Shown here: piece after piece, positions 17,162 through 26,157 of the stretch
Numbering within the stretch: position 1 is the stretch's first letter
Layout of the letters: every line of letters begins with the position of its first letter
Assembly (NCBI GenBank): GCA_028279425.1
Contig: JANQNV010000025.1
Span: 1-43,161, forward strand
Direction of reading: 5' to 3'
DNA length: 43,161 nucleotides
Source: Longimicrobiales bacterium
GTDB lineage: Bacteria > Gemmatimonadota > Gemmatimonadetes > Longimicrobiales > Gaopeijiaceae
Translations under genes and position numbers: made by a program
Notes under the pieces: model-generated
Told to the model about the DNA's origin: nothing
Database searches by the model: none
What the model saw: the letters and a program-made list of their open reading frames with translations, nothing else

Positions 17162-18154
17162 TCAGCCCGGACCCATGGAGCGCAGTCGGTACCCCTTCGG
17201 CGGCTCGAAGGCATCGGGGTCGAGGTCGCGCTCGGTGACGGACTCCAGGGTGGACTCTTCTTCGAGCGCCCCACCCTCGAACGAACGGGTCACGACCGGG
17301 AAGCCGTCCAGATCCATGAAGCGGCGCATCACGTTGTCCTCGCCGAACAGGTCGTCTCCCTCGCCGCCCAACTGTCCACCCAGTGCATCGGTGATCTCTT
17401 GCATGAACGCCGCCAGATCCTCGAAGACGATCCGCGCGTCGGCTCCGCCTTCGAGCTCGTCCCACGGGGTGATCCACAACTCCTGCATCACGACCCCCGC
17501 ACGGAGCTCTTCCACCTTCGTGGTGCGGTACCCTTGGTGCGTGGCCCGTTCGCCCGTGTGCCGGTACTCCGGCGAGATCGCGGGGGCAACTCCGGCTCGT
17601 CCCACGGCCGCACCTCCCACCGCGGCTCCCCACACGGCCTCGCCGGCGACCGAGGCGCCGGCGTTTCGGTCCCGCAGCATGGCTTCGAGCTGACGCCGCT
17701 GGTTCTCGGGCATCTGCTCCAACACCTGGTCGGGGATCCCCATCCCCTCCACACTTTCCAGGGCCGCCGCCACCTGGCCCGCCATCGCTCGAACGGCCTC
17801 CTCGTCGATCACCATGTAGCTGCGTTCCTCGTGGTCGACCACGACCAGTTCACGGCGGTCTCCCCTGAAGATCATCTCCTCTTGGGGGGCTCCCCCCGCT
17901 CTCGACGCCACCGTCATCTTCAGGTTGGGGAGTTCGACCACCATTTCGGTGCTCTCGGTCTCGCCGGTCGTGAGGTCGGTCGTTTCGATCTCGTAGACCG
18001 GCCCCCAGCTCGAGCCCAGGCCTCCGATGCCGAGCAGGGCGACGGACCCGAGCACTACAGCGGCGCTCCGGGTGGGGAGGAGTGAGGTCACGGCGCGGGG
18101 GCGCGCCTGTCGGGTCGAGCGGGTGGATCGGCCGCGTGGCTTGGGCTGTGTCAT
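17162..18154 (-). CDS. Membrane-anchored or secreted DUF4412-like protein
   Basis: A 330-residue protein. A basic N-terminus (about 28 residues) precedes one hydrophobic segment (AAVVLGSVALLGIGGLG), either a signal peptide or an anchor. The mature part starts with VYEIETTDL, then has EMIFRGDRRELVVVDHEERSY-type strands ending in YMVIDEE, a helical glutamine/arginine-rich middle, and a second beta-rich half (YRTTKVEELRAG, QELWITPWDEL). This resembles DUF4412 proteins, which share the lipoprotein-carrier (LolA-like) style of strand pattern; the assignment is from memory of the pattern and is tentative. It converges on the alpha/beta hydrolase gene with 9 bases between stops. Confidence 0.55.
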   Translation of the reverse strand: MTQPKPRGRSTRSTRQARPRAVTSLLPTRSAAVVLGSVALLGIGGLGSSWGPVYEIETTDLTTGETESTEMVVELPNLKMTVASRAGGAPQEEMIFRGDRRELVVVDHEERSYMVIDEEAVRAMAGQVAAALESVEGMGIPDQVLEQMPENQRRQLEAMLRDRNAGASVAGEAVWGAAVGGAAVGRAGVAPAISPEYRHTGERATHQGYRTTKVEELRAGVVMQELWITPWDELEGGADARIVFEDLAAFMQEITDALGGQLGGEGDDLFGEDNVMRRFMDLDGFPVVTRSFEGGALEEESTLESVTERDLDPDAFEPPKGYRLRSMGPG

Positions 18155-18349
18155 GCGTCACTCCGGTATGCGGATCGTCAGGGCTCCGACTGGAGATGTG
18201 CGATCCGGCGTCCGAAGGGCCCATGACGTTCGCTCCCTCGACTGCGCGCTCGCCTAGGCAGTCGCCGCAAGCGTTGTCTAGGCCATGCCGACGCGCTTGG
18301 CACGGACCGGTGGCGGGAACGCTGCGGATCCTTGCTCGGTACGTCATCC

Positions 18350-18928
18350 ATGATGCGTGCTCTGATCCCCTTACCGTTTCCGCGCTGGCTCGTGCCCGGT
18401 GGGCTGCGCCGTTCGGTGGTGGGGCTTGCCCTGCTGGGGGCGGCCGGGTGTGGGGATGCCCGGGGGGTGGGCCCTCCGGTGCCTCCCCCGGTCCCTATCC
18501 AGACTCTCGGTAGCGTGTTCGTGGCGACGCGTCGGGCAAGCAGTTGGGAGGTCGAGATTCCCTACCGCTATACCAACCAGTTCGGCTACACCCTCTACCT
18601 CGCCAACTGCAACGGGCACTTTGGCCACGTGCTGGAGCGGTGGGAGGCGGGTGAGTGGGTCGCTCGCTGGCACCAGGTGCTTCCCGCCTGTGCGTCCGCA
18701 CCGATCGTGCTCCCTGATCACGCCACCTTTGACCACACCCTCCACATGGTCGTGGGTATGCGCGGCAGCAGCCTGCGCCCGCGGCTCGACGTCGATGACC
18801 CGTCGGGCATCTATCGCATCGTGTGGGTCAGCGCGCTCTCGGAGTACGACGGCGACGCTCCGGGTTTCGGGCCAATGGCATCCCTGGCGGCCAGGGTCTC
18901 GAATCGATTCACTCTACAGGCGCACTGA
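18350..18928 (+). CDS. Two-cysteine lipoprotein, family member C
   Basis: A 192-residue lipoprotein. The start is the first of two consecutive ATGs (18350 and 18353), upstream of a hydrophobic stretch with lipobox LGAAGC (cysteine 34) and a proline-rich linker. The mature domain has a beta strand before YTNQFGYTLYLANC (cysteine 87), then a second cysteine at 114 (LPAC). It ends with GIYRIVWV, EYDGDAPGFG and VSNRFTL. It is closest to member B at 9639-10175 and more distantly related to member A. Function unknown. A 73-base gap separates it from the amidohydrolase, which may share its promoter. Confidence 0.65.
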   Translation: MMRALIPLPFPRWLVPGGLRRSVVGLALLGAAGCGDARGVGPPVPPPVPIQTLGSVFVATRRASSWEVEIPYRYTNQFGYTLYLANCNGHFGHVLERWEAGEWVARWHQVLPACASAPIVLPDHATFDHTLHMVVGMRGSSLRPRLDVDDPSGIYRIVWVSALSEYDGDAPGFGPMASLAARVSNRFTLQAH

Positions 18929-19001
18929 CCCCAACTTCCCTCTCGGCCTGCCCTTGTTTAGCCTCCGACCGTACACGTCGATCCCCAGCGCCTCCGGCTT
19001 C

Positions 19002-20333
19002 ATGCCCCGCCCAAGCACGCCTCGCATTCGCCGCCTTCTTTCGTTCACGGGCGTGCTCGTCGGGGTCGTCCACCTCCTCCCGGCGGTCTCGGCTGCCCAG
19101 GCCCCCGCCTCGCTCCACCGCGCGATCGATGAAGCCGCCGCGGCCGTCAACGATCAGGTCGTCGCCTGGCGCCGCGACATCCACGAGCATCCCGAACTCG
19201 GCATGCAGGAGTTCCGGACCGCGGCCCTGGTCGCGGAGCATCTGGAGTCGCTCGGGATCGACGTTCAGACCGGGGTAGGGGGCACCGGCGTCGTCGGGGT
19301 CCTGGAGGGCGGGCGACCGGGCCCCGTTGTGGCGTTGCGCGCCGACATGGACGCCCTGCCCGTGACCGAGCTGGTCGATGTGCCCTTCGCCTCGAAGGCG
19401 CGCGCGATGTGGCAGGGGCGGGAAGTCGGGGTCATGCACGCCTGCGGACACGACAACCACGTCGCCATCCTGATGGGCGCGGCTACGATCCTGGCCGGGC
19501 TTCGCGACGAGCTTCCGGGTACTGTGAAGTTCCTCTTCCAGCCGGCCGAGGAAGGGCCGGGGGGGGCGCTTCCGATGATCGCCGACGGAGCGCTCGAGAA
19601 CCCGCGCCCGGACGCGATCTTCGCGCTCCACGTCTTCCCGGGCCCGGTGGGCACCATCACGTACCGTAGCGGTGGCATGCTCGCCAGCTCCGACGCGCTT
19701 CGGATCGTCGTGCGGGGCGCGCAGACGCACGGCGCACTGCCCTGGAGGGGGGTCGACCCCATCACGACGGCGGCGCAGATCATCACGGGGCTGCAGACGA
19801 TCGTGAGTCGTCAGGTCGATCTGACCGAGGCGCCCGCCATCGTCACGATCGGGCAGATCGAGGGCGGCAACCGCGGCAACATCATCCCCGACAGCGTCGT
19901 GATGGTGGGGACCATTCGCAGTCTGAATCCCGACACCCGTGCGCAGGTGCACCAGCGGGTCGAGCGCATGGCGGTGCGGATCGCGGAAGCCAACGGTGCG
20001 ACGGCGGAGGTCGAGATCGACCTCGGGTACCCGGTCACCGTCAACGATGCGGCGCTGACGCAGCGCATGGCCCCGTCTCTCGAGCGCATCGTGGGCCCGG
20101 GACTGGCGATCGCGCCTCCGATCACGACCGCCGAGGACTTCTCGTATTTCGCCGAGGAGGTGCCGGGCTTCTACTTCAGCCTCGGCGTGGGAGCCGAGGA
20201 CCTCCGGCTGGTGCACCCCAACCACTCTCCGCGGTTCTTCGCCGACGAACGAGCGCTCCCCATCGGCGTGCGCGCCATGGCGAGCCTGGTGGTCGACTTC
20301 TTGAGCACACCTGCGACGTCGCCGGAGGGGTAG
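19002..20333 (+). CDS. M20-family metal-dependent amidohydrolase (exported)
   Basis: A 443-residue enzyme with a signal peptide (RRLLSFTGVLVGVVHLLPAV, cleavage near SAAQA). The domain opens with WRRDIHEHPELGMQE, the mark of the M20D aminoacylase/hippuricase group. Metal ligands are Cys148 and His150 (MHACGHD), Glu183/Glu184 (PAEEG), His210 (ALHVFPG) and the C-terminal His in NHSPRF. The lid domain includes ITGLQTIVSRQVD. It hydrolyses N-acyl amino acids or related amides, here outside the cytoplasm. The ATG at 19002 is the first that gives a signal peptide; the ribosome binding site is weak. It converges on the response-regulator gene with a single base between the stop codons. Confidence 0.92.
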   Translation: MPRPSTPRIRRLLSFTGVLVGVVHLLPAVSAAQAPASLHRAIDEAAAAVNDQVVAWRRDIHEHPELGMQEFRTAALVAEHLESLGIDVQTGVGGTGVVGVLEGGRPGPVVALRADMDALPVTELVDVPFASKARAMWQGREVGVMHACGHDNHVAILMGAATILAGLRDELPGTVKFLFQPAEEGPGGALPMIADGALENPRPDAIFALHVFPGPVGTITYRSGGMLASSDALRIVVRGAQTHGALPWRGVDPITTAAQIITGLQTIVSRQVDLTEAPAIVTIGQIEGGNRGNIIPDSVVMVGTIRSLNPDTRAQVHQRVERMAVRIAEANGATAEVEIDLGYPVTVNDAALTQRMAPSLERIVGPGLAIAPPITTAEDFSYFAEEVPGFYFSLGVGAEDLRLVHPNHSPRFFADERALPIGVRAMASLVVDFLSTPATSPEG

Positions 20334-20334
20334 C

Positions 20335-21063
20335 CTACGATCCGCCCTCCAGGAGCCCACGCTCGATGGTGACGCGCACCGCGGCGGCTCGGGAGTGCAC
20401 CTGCAGCTTCTTGTAGATGTTCTTCACGTGCGTGCGCACGGTGTGCGGGCTGATGAAGAGGTGGCGGGCGATGTCGGCCTCCGTTTCGCCGGCGACGATG
20501 CGCTCGAGCAGCTCGGTCTCCCTCCGAGACAAAGACGGCGTCGAGCCGGCGTCGGGCGAGCCGGGCTTCGGATCGCGTCTCGTCGCCTCCACCGGCGTCG
20601 GCACGTCCTCACGCGGGGACTCGCGTACCGAGCGGAGGATTCGTCGGGCGACCGTGCGGGACAGGGGCGCACCTCCGGCCCGGAGATCCAGGATGCCTTC
20701 GACGATGTCTTTGGCCTCCGCGTCCTTGAGCAGGTAGCCCGAGGCGCCGGCGCGCACCGCGTCGAAGACGTGATCTGCGTCTTCGAACACCGTGAGCATG
20801 AGCACGTCGAGCTCCGGGTACCGACGGGTGAGTTCGCCGGCCACCTCGATTCCCGAACGGACGGGCAATTCGATGTCGAGCAGCGCCACGTCGGGCGCGG
20901 GGTCGAGGGCGGAGACGTCTCGCAGCAGGTCGTGCGCGCTGCGCGCCTCCGCCACGATGTCGATCTCGTCGAAAAAGCCCAGTCGCTCGATCAGGCGCGT
21001 GCGAAAGCGGTCGTCGTCGTCGAGCAGGACCACCCGGACCTTTCCGGATTCACGCTCAGGCAT
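20335..21063 (-). CDS. NarL/LuxR-type response regulator
   Basis: A 242-residue two-component regulator. The receiver domain has the acidic pocket at 15-17, phospho-acceptor Asp63 (LLDIELP), Thr91 and Lys113. A variable linker of about 45 residues leads to a LuxR-type helix-turn-helix at about 176-230 (LSRRETELLERIVAGETEAD, TVRTHVKNIYKKLQVHSR). Its start lies 8 bases inside the end of the sensor kinase gene, so the two are surely partners. Phosphorylation should promote dimerisation and DNA binding at unknown targets. Confidence 0.93.
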   Translation of the reverse strand: MPERESGKVRVVLLDDDDRFRTRLIERLGFFDEIDIVAEARSAHDLLRDVSALDPAPDVALLDIELPVRSGIEVAGELTRRYPELDVLMLTVFEDADHVFDAVRAGASGYLLKDAEAKDIVEGILDLRAGGAPLSRTVARRILRSVRESPREDVPTPVEATRRDPKPGSPDAGSTPSLSRRETELLERIVAGETEADIARHLFISPHTVRTHVKNIYKKLQVHSRAAAVRVTIERGLLEGGS

Positions 21064-24000
21064 AGGCGAAGCGCACCTGCACGCACGTGCCGCCGCGCTC
21101 GTTGGCCGCGATCGTCAACGACCCGCCCAGTTCTTCAGCTCGATCGCTCATGCCGCGTATGCCCAGGCCGGTCCCTCCGTTGAACCCGTTCTCCGGGTAG
21201 GTACCGTCGTCGTCGATGGCCAGTGCGAGGGAAGTGGCGCCGACCTCGAGTCGCACCCGCACCGAGGTGGGGGCTGCATGACGCACGGCATTCGTGACGG
21301 CCTCCTGGAGAATCCGGAAGAGGTTGAGGGCCTGGCTCGGGGTCAGCTCCGCCTCGCCGGGGCCGTGCGACTCGAAGCCGAGTCGTACGGAGGTGAGACG
21401 CCCGCGCCGCTCCAGGTACTCTTCCACCCGCTCGGCGAAGCGCCGCACGGTGACCCGGTCGTGGTGCAGCGACCAGACCGTTTCCCTCAGTTCGGTGAGG
21501 GTCCGCCGCGCGTCGCGATCCACCGCCGCGAGGTAGTTCCTGGCGCGCGAAGGTTGCCCGGCCTCGGTACTCAGCATGGCGAGTTCGATCCCGGACACGA
21601 GGCTCGACACGTGACTGCCGACGTGATCGTGGAGGTCGCGCGAAATCCGGTCCCTTTCCCGCTGCACGCTGCGTTCGAGTTCGAGGGCCGCGACCTGCGC
21701 GCGTAGACGTCGAGTCGACAGGTGACGCGTGACGGCGAGCAGGAGGCCCAGCGCCAGGGCCGCGCCGGCTCCTCGGAACCACGGAGTGGCCCAGAAGGGC
21801 GGCGGCACCACGATCTCGAGCGAGGCTCCCTCGGGATCACCCACACCGTCCGGGCTCGCGGCGCGTACGCGGAATGTGTACCGGCCGGACGGCAAGCGCA
21901 GATACCGCACGCGGGGTTCTCGCGGGGTGTACCAATCCGGGTCCAGTCCCTCGAGCATCACCGAGTAACGCACCCCGTCGGCGCTCCCGAAGCTCGGTGC
22001 GGCGAAGTGCAGGTCGATCCCGGCATCGTCGTGCGCCACACGCACGGTGGTCCGGCCATACGCCTCCGTGACGATTACGCTGTCCCCCCGTAGCCGCTCG
22101 ATCCGGTCGACCACAACCGGCGGCGCGAACGGACTCGACTGAATCGCGTCGGGGTCGAAGTAGGTCACGCCGGCCATCCCCCCGAACACGGCGACACCCC
22201 GCGGCGTCAGCGCTGCGGCCCGGCGGTTGTATTCGGTTTCGGCCAGGTCGACCCCGATTCGGTAGCTCCGTGCCTCCAGCGTCCGTTCCGGGAAGGATGC
22301 GGGCGCGCGTACGCGCACCAGGCCGACGCCGGTGCTCATCCAGAAGTCCCCGTCGGCCGTCGAAACGATCTCGTAGACGGTGCGCGCGAGCGGGCCGTCG
22401 GCGTTGGTGGCGGGTCGCAGCGCCTCGGCCGGCTCGTCCCACATCCAGAGGCCGCGATCACTTCCGAGCCAGAGACGTCCGTCGGCATCGACGGCGCCGG
22501 CCCAGAGCCCCTCGCTCCCCTGCAGTGCGGGGACATCTCCCGTCGGCACGTACACCGCCGCGCTCGAACCCGGCTCGATCACGTAGAGGTCGCTCCACGA
22601 GGTGCCCGCGACGATGCGGCCGTCGGGAAGCTCGTGCAGAGACTCCACGCGGGTGGGCCCGGCGCGGTCCACCGACAGGCGCTCCATCACGCCCCGTTCA
22701 CCGGTCGATGGGTCGAGCCACGACAGGCCGTCGGCCGACCCGATCCAGAGGCGTCCGATCGTGTCTTTGGCCAGCGCGAAGACGGGTCCGCCCGAGGTCC
22801 CCGGCAGCGAGGGCCAGCGCCGCACCGCTCCCGATGGCTCCACTCGAACCAGCCCCTGCTGCGTGCCGGCCCACATCGATCCGTCAGCGTCGGCGAGCAC
22901 CGCCCATACGTTCGGCACCCCCTCGTCGGGGCCGACGATCCGCTCGGGAACGCCCGACGCCGGCGAGACACGATAGAGTCCCGAGCCGAGCGTTCCGAGC
23001 CAGAGGGTGCCCGCGTCGACTTCGTCGATGGCCATGATCGGGCCGGGGGGATCGGGCGTCTGCCAGGCTTCGAGATCGAGCGTGTGGGAGAACGATCGCT
23101 GGAACGCATCGAACCGCAGGAGGCCGCGCACCGTGGCCGCCCAGACATTCCCGGCGCGGTCTTCCGCCAACGCCCACACGGTGGCGAGCGGGGCGCCGGC
23201 CTCCTCCGGCCATACGCGCTCCGCCGGCGCACCTGCGCGGTCGGACCGCCACAGCCCCGAGCCGCCCAGCCACGATCGACCGGCGCGGTCCCGAAGGCCC
23301 GCGAGGTACGCTCCACCCTCTGCAGGCGCCTGAGCAGGGGGCTGGGCCGTGACGTCGCGGCCGATGAGGTCGAACCACCCCGCGCCCTCGGCGTGCCCGA
23401 TCAGCACGCGGTCACCCTCCTGCCCGAGGACCACGGTGTCCGACCAGGGCAGACGCCCTGCGGCCTCGAGCCCGACGTCGGGTGCATGGCGAATCAGCCC
23501 TCCGTCGGCGCGCACGGTCCAGATCGACCCGTCCGATCCCGCCGCCAGCCCCCAGATCTGTCGGGCGGAGGCGTCGTCGACATCGGTCGAGTCGGGCGAG
23601 TCCGTCGAGTCGGGCCAGCGCCCCTGCGCCACGTAGTCGTCGGCCGCGGGGTCGTAGCGGTAGAGACCGTCGCGGGCCGCGGCCCACAGCGTTCCCGACC
23701 CGTCTTCGAGGAGGAGTTGCGCGGTGATCGAGTAGCGGATGAACGACCCCGTCGACCGGTCGTACCGATCGAGACCCGTGCCCGTTCGGACCCACAGGCG
23801 CCGCTGCCGGTCTTCCCAGATGCGGCGCACCGTGCTGTTCGACAGGGAGGTCGAATCACCGGGGTCGTGACGAAACACCTCGAACGAGGCCCCGTCATAG
23901 CGATTGAGTCCATCGATCGTGCCGATCCAGAGGAATCCCTGGTGGTCGTGCACGACCTCGAAGACCGAGTTGTGCGAGAGTCCGTGCGAGCGATCGACGA

Positions 24001-24145
24001 CCTCGGGACGGGGCGCGACATCAGCGAACCACGGGGGCGCGGTCTGGGCAACCGCCGGGGTCGGCGCGGAGGCCGGCATCGCGACGGCCGCCGCCGCGAT
24101 GACTGGCCAACCGGTCCGTCGAAGCGACCGCACGTGACTCCCCAC
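21056..24145 (-). CDS. Sensor histidine kinase with double beta-propeller sensor (Reg_prop, Y_Y_Y, HisKA_3, HATPase)
   Basis: A 1029-residue membrane kinase. After a signal segment come about 13 blade motifs of the form W-[IV]-G-T-x(3)-GL-x-R-x-D (for example FLWIGTIDGLNRYDG), enough for two 7-bladed propellers in the periplasm. A Y_Y_Y domain follows (SGRYTFRVRAASPDG), then one transmembrane helix (GAALALGLLLAV). The HisKA_3 domain has phospho-acceptor His839 in ISRDLHDHVG, and the ATPase domain has QEAVTNAVRHA (N box) and GGTGLGIRGMSDRA (G box). The sensor layout resembles Bacteroidota hybrid glycan sensors, but the kinase is the NarX type with a separate NarL-type regulator. Ligand unknown. 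Confidence 0.92.
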   Translation of the reverse strand: MGSHVRSLRRTGWPVIAAAAVAMPASAPTPAVAQTAPPWFADVAPRPEVVDRSHGLSHNSVFEVVHDHQGFLWIGTIDGLNRYDGASFEVFRHDPGDSTSLSNSTVRRIWEDRQRRLWVRTGTGLDRYDRSTGSFIRYSITAQLLLEDGSGTLWAAARDGLYRYDPAADDYVAQGRWPDSTDSPDSTDVDDASARQIWGLAAGSDGSIWTVRADGGLIRHAPDVGLEAAGRLPWSDTVVLGQEGDRVLIGHAEGAGWFDLIGRDVTAQPPAQAPAEGGAYLAGLRDRAGRSWLGGSGLWRSDRAGAPAERVWPEEAGAPLATVWALAEDRAGNVWAATVRGLLRFDAFQRSFSHTLDLEAWQTPDPPGPIMAIDEVDAGTLWLGTLGSGLYRVSPASGVPERIVGPDEGVPNVWAVLADADGSMWAGTQQGLVRVEPSGAVRRWPSLPGTSGGPVFALAKDTIGRLWIGSADGLSWLDPSTGERGVMERLSVDRAGPTRVESLHELPDGRIVAGTSWSDLYVIEPGSSAAVYVPTGDVPALQGSEGLWAGAVDADGRLWLGSDRGLWMWDEPAEALRPATNADGPLARTVYEIVSTADGDFWMSTGVGLVRVRAPASFPERTLEARSYRIGVDLAETEYNRRAAALTPRGVAVFGGMAGVTYFDPDAIQSSPFAPPVVVDRIERLRGDSVIVTEAYGRTTVRVAHDDAGIDLHFAAPSFGSADGVRYSVMLEGLDPDWYTPREPRVRYLRLPSGRYTFRVRAASPDGVGDPEGASLEIVVPPPFWATPWFRGAGAALALGLLLAVTRHLSTRRLRAQVAALELERSVQRERDRISRDLHDHVGSHVSSLVSGIELAMLSTEAGQPSRARNYLAAVDRDARRTLTELRETVWSLHHDRVTVRRFAERVEEYLERRGRLTSVRLGFESHGPGEAELTPSQALNLFRILQEAVTNAVRHAAPTSVRVRLEVGATSLALAIDDDGTYPENGFNGGTGLGIRGMSDRAEELGGSLTIAANERGGTCVQVRFAYA

Positions 24146-24190
24146 TGTGAACGCACGATGTAGGCGGCGGGTCGCCGCTCGGCGAAGATG

Positions 24191-25525
24191 CTATCCCGCC
24201 GGCTCGATGACCACCCGCCGGTTGGCCTGCCGCCCTTCATCGGTCGTGTTGTCGCCTACCGGCTCCGCCTCGCCCCTCCCGACGGTCTCGATCAGCGCTG
24301 CGTCGACCCCGTGCGTGACGAGATAGGCCTTCACGGCCGCGGCGCGTTCGGCCGACAACGTCAGGTTGTAGGCGTCGTCGCCGATCGAGTCGGTGTGGCC
24401 GGAGATCACGACGGGTTCGCCGAAGCCCTCGATCATCGTCTTCACCCGCTCGAGCTCGGGCGTGGACTCGGGCCTCAGACGTGCGCTGTTGAAGTCGAAG
24501 AAGATGGAGCGCGTGGTGTATTCGCGGTCGAGCGCGAACACCTCGGCCACCTCGACGGGGTCGACGACACCGTAGTCCACCCGAATGTCCTTGATGTAGA
24601 CCGGCTGACGCTCGTTCGCCTGGGAGTAGAACTCGATGATGTTGGAACCCTCGGTCATCCGGAACTGCGGGATCTGGGCTCGTTCCCCGTTGGCATACAG
24701 GATGGCGTATCCGGTGCCGTCGCGTTGGAACTTCACCGTCACGAACTCCTCGTGGGCGGGCACGCCGGCGATCGCGGAGAGCTCGGCCCCGGCGTTGTAG
24801 GCGTGTGAGATCGAGACGCGCCGCGCCGCCTCCAGGTAGTGGCGATCGAGGTCGTCGCCGAATCTGCGTTGCCCGACCACCGGTTCGAAGTAGACCGCCA
24901 CATCCCAACCCCCGACGCTCATCATCGAGAATTCGAGCGAGAAGTCGTCGGGAAGGGCTTCGGGTAGCTGCACGTGGAAGTGGCCGGTCGTGGTCATCTC
25001 GAGCACGGCGTGCCCATCGAGTTCGACCATCTGCATGTTGCCCTGCTTCCACAGGATCTCGGGCGGAATGCGACCGATCCGCACGGCGGGATTCGGCATG
25101 GTCGCCGGTCGGTTGTCGGGGTCCTCGATGTTCCACCAGGTATTGAAGACCGGCCGTTCGCCCCTCAGGTAGTCGTAGTCGATCCAACGGCCCGTACCGG
25201 GCTCTTCGCGGGTCGCCCGGGCGAGTTCGGGGTCCGTGATCGGTTGCCCGTCTTCGTCGGTGACGACGTTGCCTTCGGCATCGGTGAGGACGACGGGTTC
25301 GCCCCTCGCTCGGGCCTCTTCGACGCACGACGTATCGTCGATCGCGCAGGCGATCGCCCCTCCGATGCGCTCTTCCAGGTCGCGAACGGCGTTTTCGGCT
25401 GCGTTGCGCACCCGGTTGCGAAGGTTGGGCAGCTGCGCGTCGGCGGGGGTGGGGAGGGCCGCGATGGCCAGCGCGGCCAGAGTGGCGAGGAGGGCGGGGC
25501 GGGTCAGCGCCCCACCGGCGCTCAT
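24191..25525 (-). CDS. OmpA-family protein with an extra N-terminal beta-sandwich domain
   Basis: A 444-residue exported protein. The signal peptide runs to about PTPADAQ. A linker rich in acidic residues precedes a lectin/glucanase-like beta-sandwich (VLEMTTTGHFHVQLPEALPD, then FSLEFSMMSVGGWDVAVYFE). The C-terminal 110 residues form an OmpA peptidoglycan-binding domain (IFFDFNSARLRPES, HTDSIGDDAYNLTLSAERA, VGRGEAEPVGDN, ANRRVVIEP) with the expected Asp and Arg. It should tether the outer membrane to peptidoglycan. The ATG has gcgggagg upstream and overlaps the preceding gene's stop by 4 bases. A longer frame to 25891 is rejected as a shadow of that gene. Confidence 0.85.
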   Translation of the reverse strand: MSAGGALTRPALLATLAALAIAALPTPADAQLPNLRNRVRNAAENAVRDLEERIGGAIACAIDDTSCVEEARARGEPVVLTDAEGNVVTDEDGQPITDPELARATREEPGTGRWIDYDYLRGERPVFNTWWNIEDPDNRPATMPNPAVRIGRIPPEILWKQGNMQMVELDGHAVLEMTTTGHFHVQLPEALPDDFSLEFSMMSVGGWDVAVYFEPVVGQRRFGDDLDRHYLEAARRVSISHAYNAGAELSAIAGVPAHEEFVTVKFQRDGTGYAILYANGERAQIPQFRMTEGSNIIEFYSQANERQPVYIKDIRVDYGVVDPVEVAEVFALDREYTTRSIFFDFNSARLRPESTPELERVKTMIEGFGEPVVISGHTDSIGDDAYNLTLSAERAAAVKAYLVTHGVDAALIETVGRGEAEPVGDNTTDEGRQANRRVVIEPAG

Positions 25526-26010
25526 CGAGTCCTCCCGCTCAATGCCGCGAGAAGCTGCTTCACCTCCTCGTGAAGCTGCTCGAGTTCCTGGATCCGGCGC
25601 TCGTGCGCCCGATCCGGGCGGCCCTCGATCTGGATGTCGAGCTCCCGGATCCGATCTCGCAGTCGTTCGAATCGGAGACTCATGGGGGGAAGGCAGAACT
25701 TCAGCAGGTAAAGCTCGTACTCCATCTCGGCGACGTCTTCGCCGGTGAGCCCTCGGAGGCGAGTGACCGAATATAAGGTCATGCTCTCCTGCACCATCGT
25801 GTCCCACGTGTTCAGCATTGCCCTGAGCTTGTCGATATCGTCCCACGCGTCTTCGATGTCGCGATCGAGCATGGTCAGGAACTCGTCGCATGCGTCTCGC
25901 GCGTTCTGCTCCTCAGAGACCTGTGCCATGACCGGCGATGGTGCGACGAGATACGTCGTCGCAGCTACGAGCATCAGAAGAAGCGTGACTGCGGCGCGCG
26001 GGATGGCCAT
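25522..26010 (-). CDS. Small secreted helical/coiled-coil protein
   Basis: A 162-residue protein with a clear signal peptide (AAVTLLLMLVAATTYLVA, cleavage near PVMAQ). The mature protein is mostly helical and charged, with the C-terminal third strongly heptad-like (FERLRDRIRELDIQIEG, RRIQELEQLHEEVKQLLAAL). Two cysteines (ARDACDEF and LKFCLPP) may form a disulfide. No known family recognised; the length recalls periplasmic chaperones or coiled-coil tethers, but this is not evidence. It is translationally coupled to the OmpA-family gene (ATGA overlap), suggesting joint work at the envelope. It is probably the first gene of the run ending with the response regulator. Confidence 0.7.
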   Translation of the reverse strand: MAIPRAAVTLLLMLVAATTYLVAPSPVMAQVSEEQNARDACDEFLTMLDRDIEDAWDDIDKLRAMLNTWDTMVQESMTLYSVTRLRGLTGEDVAEMEYELYLLKFCLPPMSLRFERLRDRIRELDIQIEGRPDRAHERRIQELEQLHEEVKQLLAALSGRTR

Positions 26011-26157
26011 GAAGTGCCTCCGGATTGGCGGGTCGAAGCGTGAGCCGATGGCCGGGTTGGACCGTCGGGTAACTCAAGCTGGATCTCGCCCCGCTCGCCC
26101 GCCCTCCCCGGAACCGGGTATTTTCGCCTGGACCGCCTTCGCCCCAGGGAGACCGCC

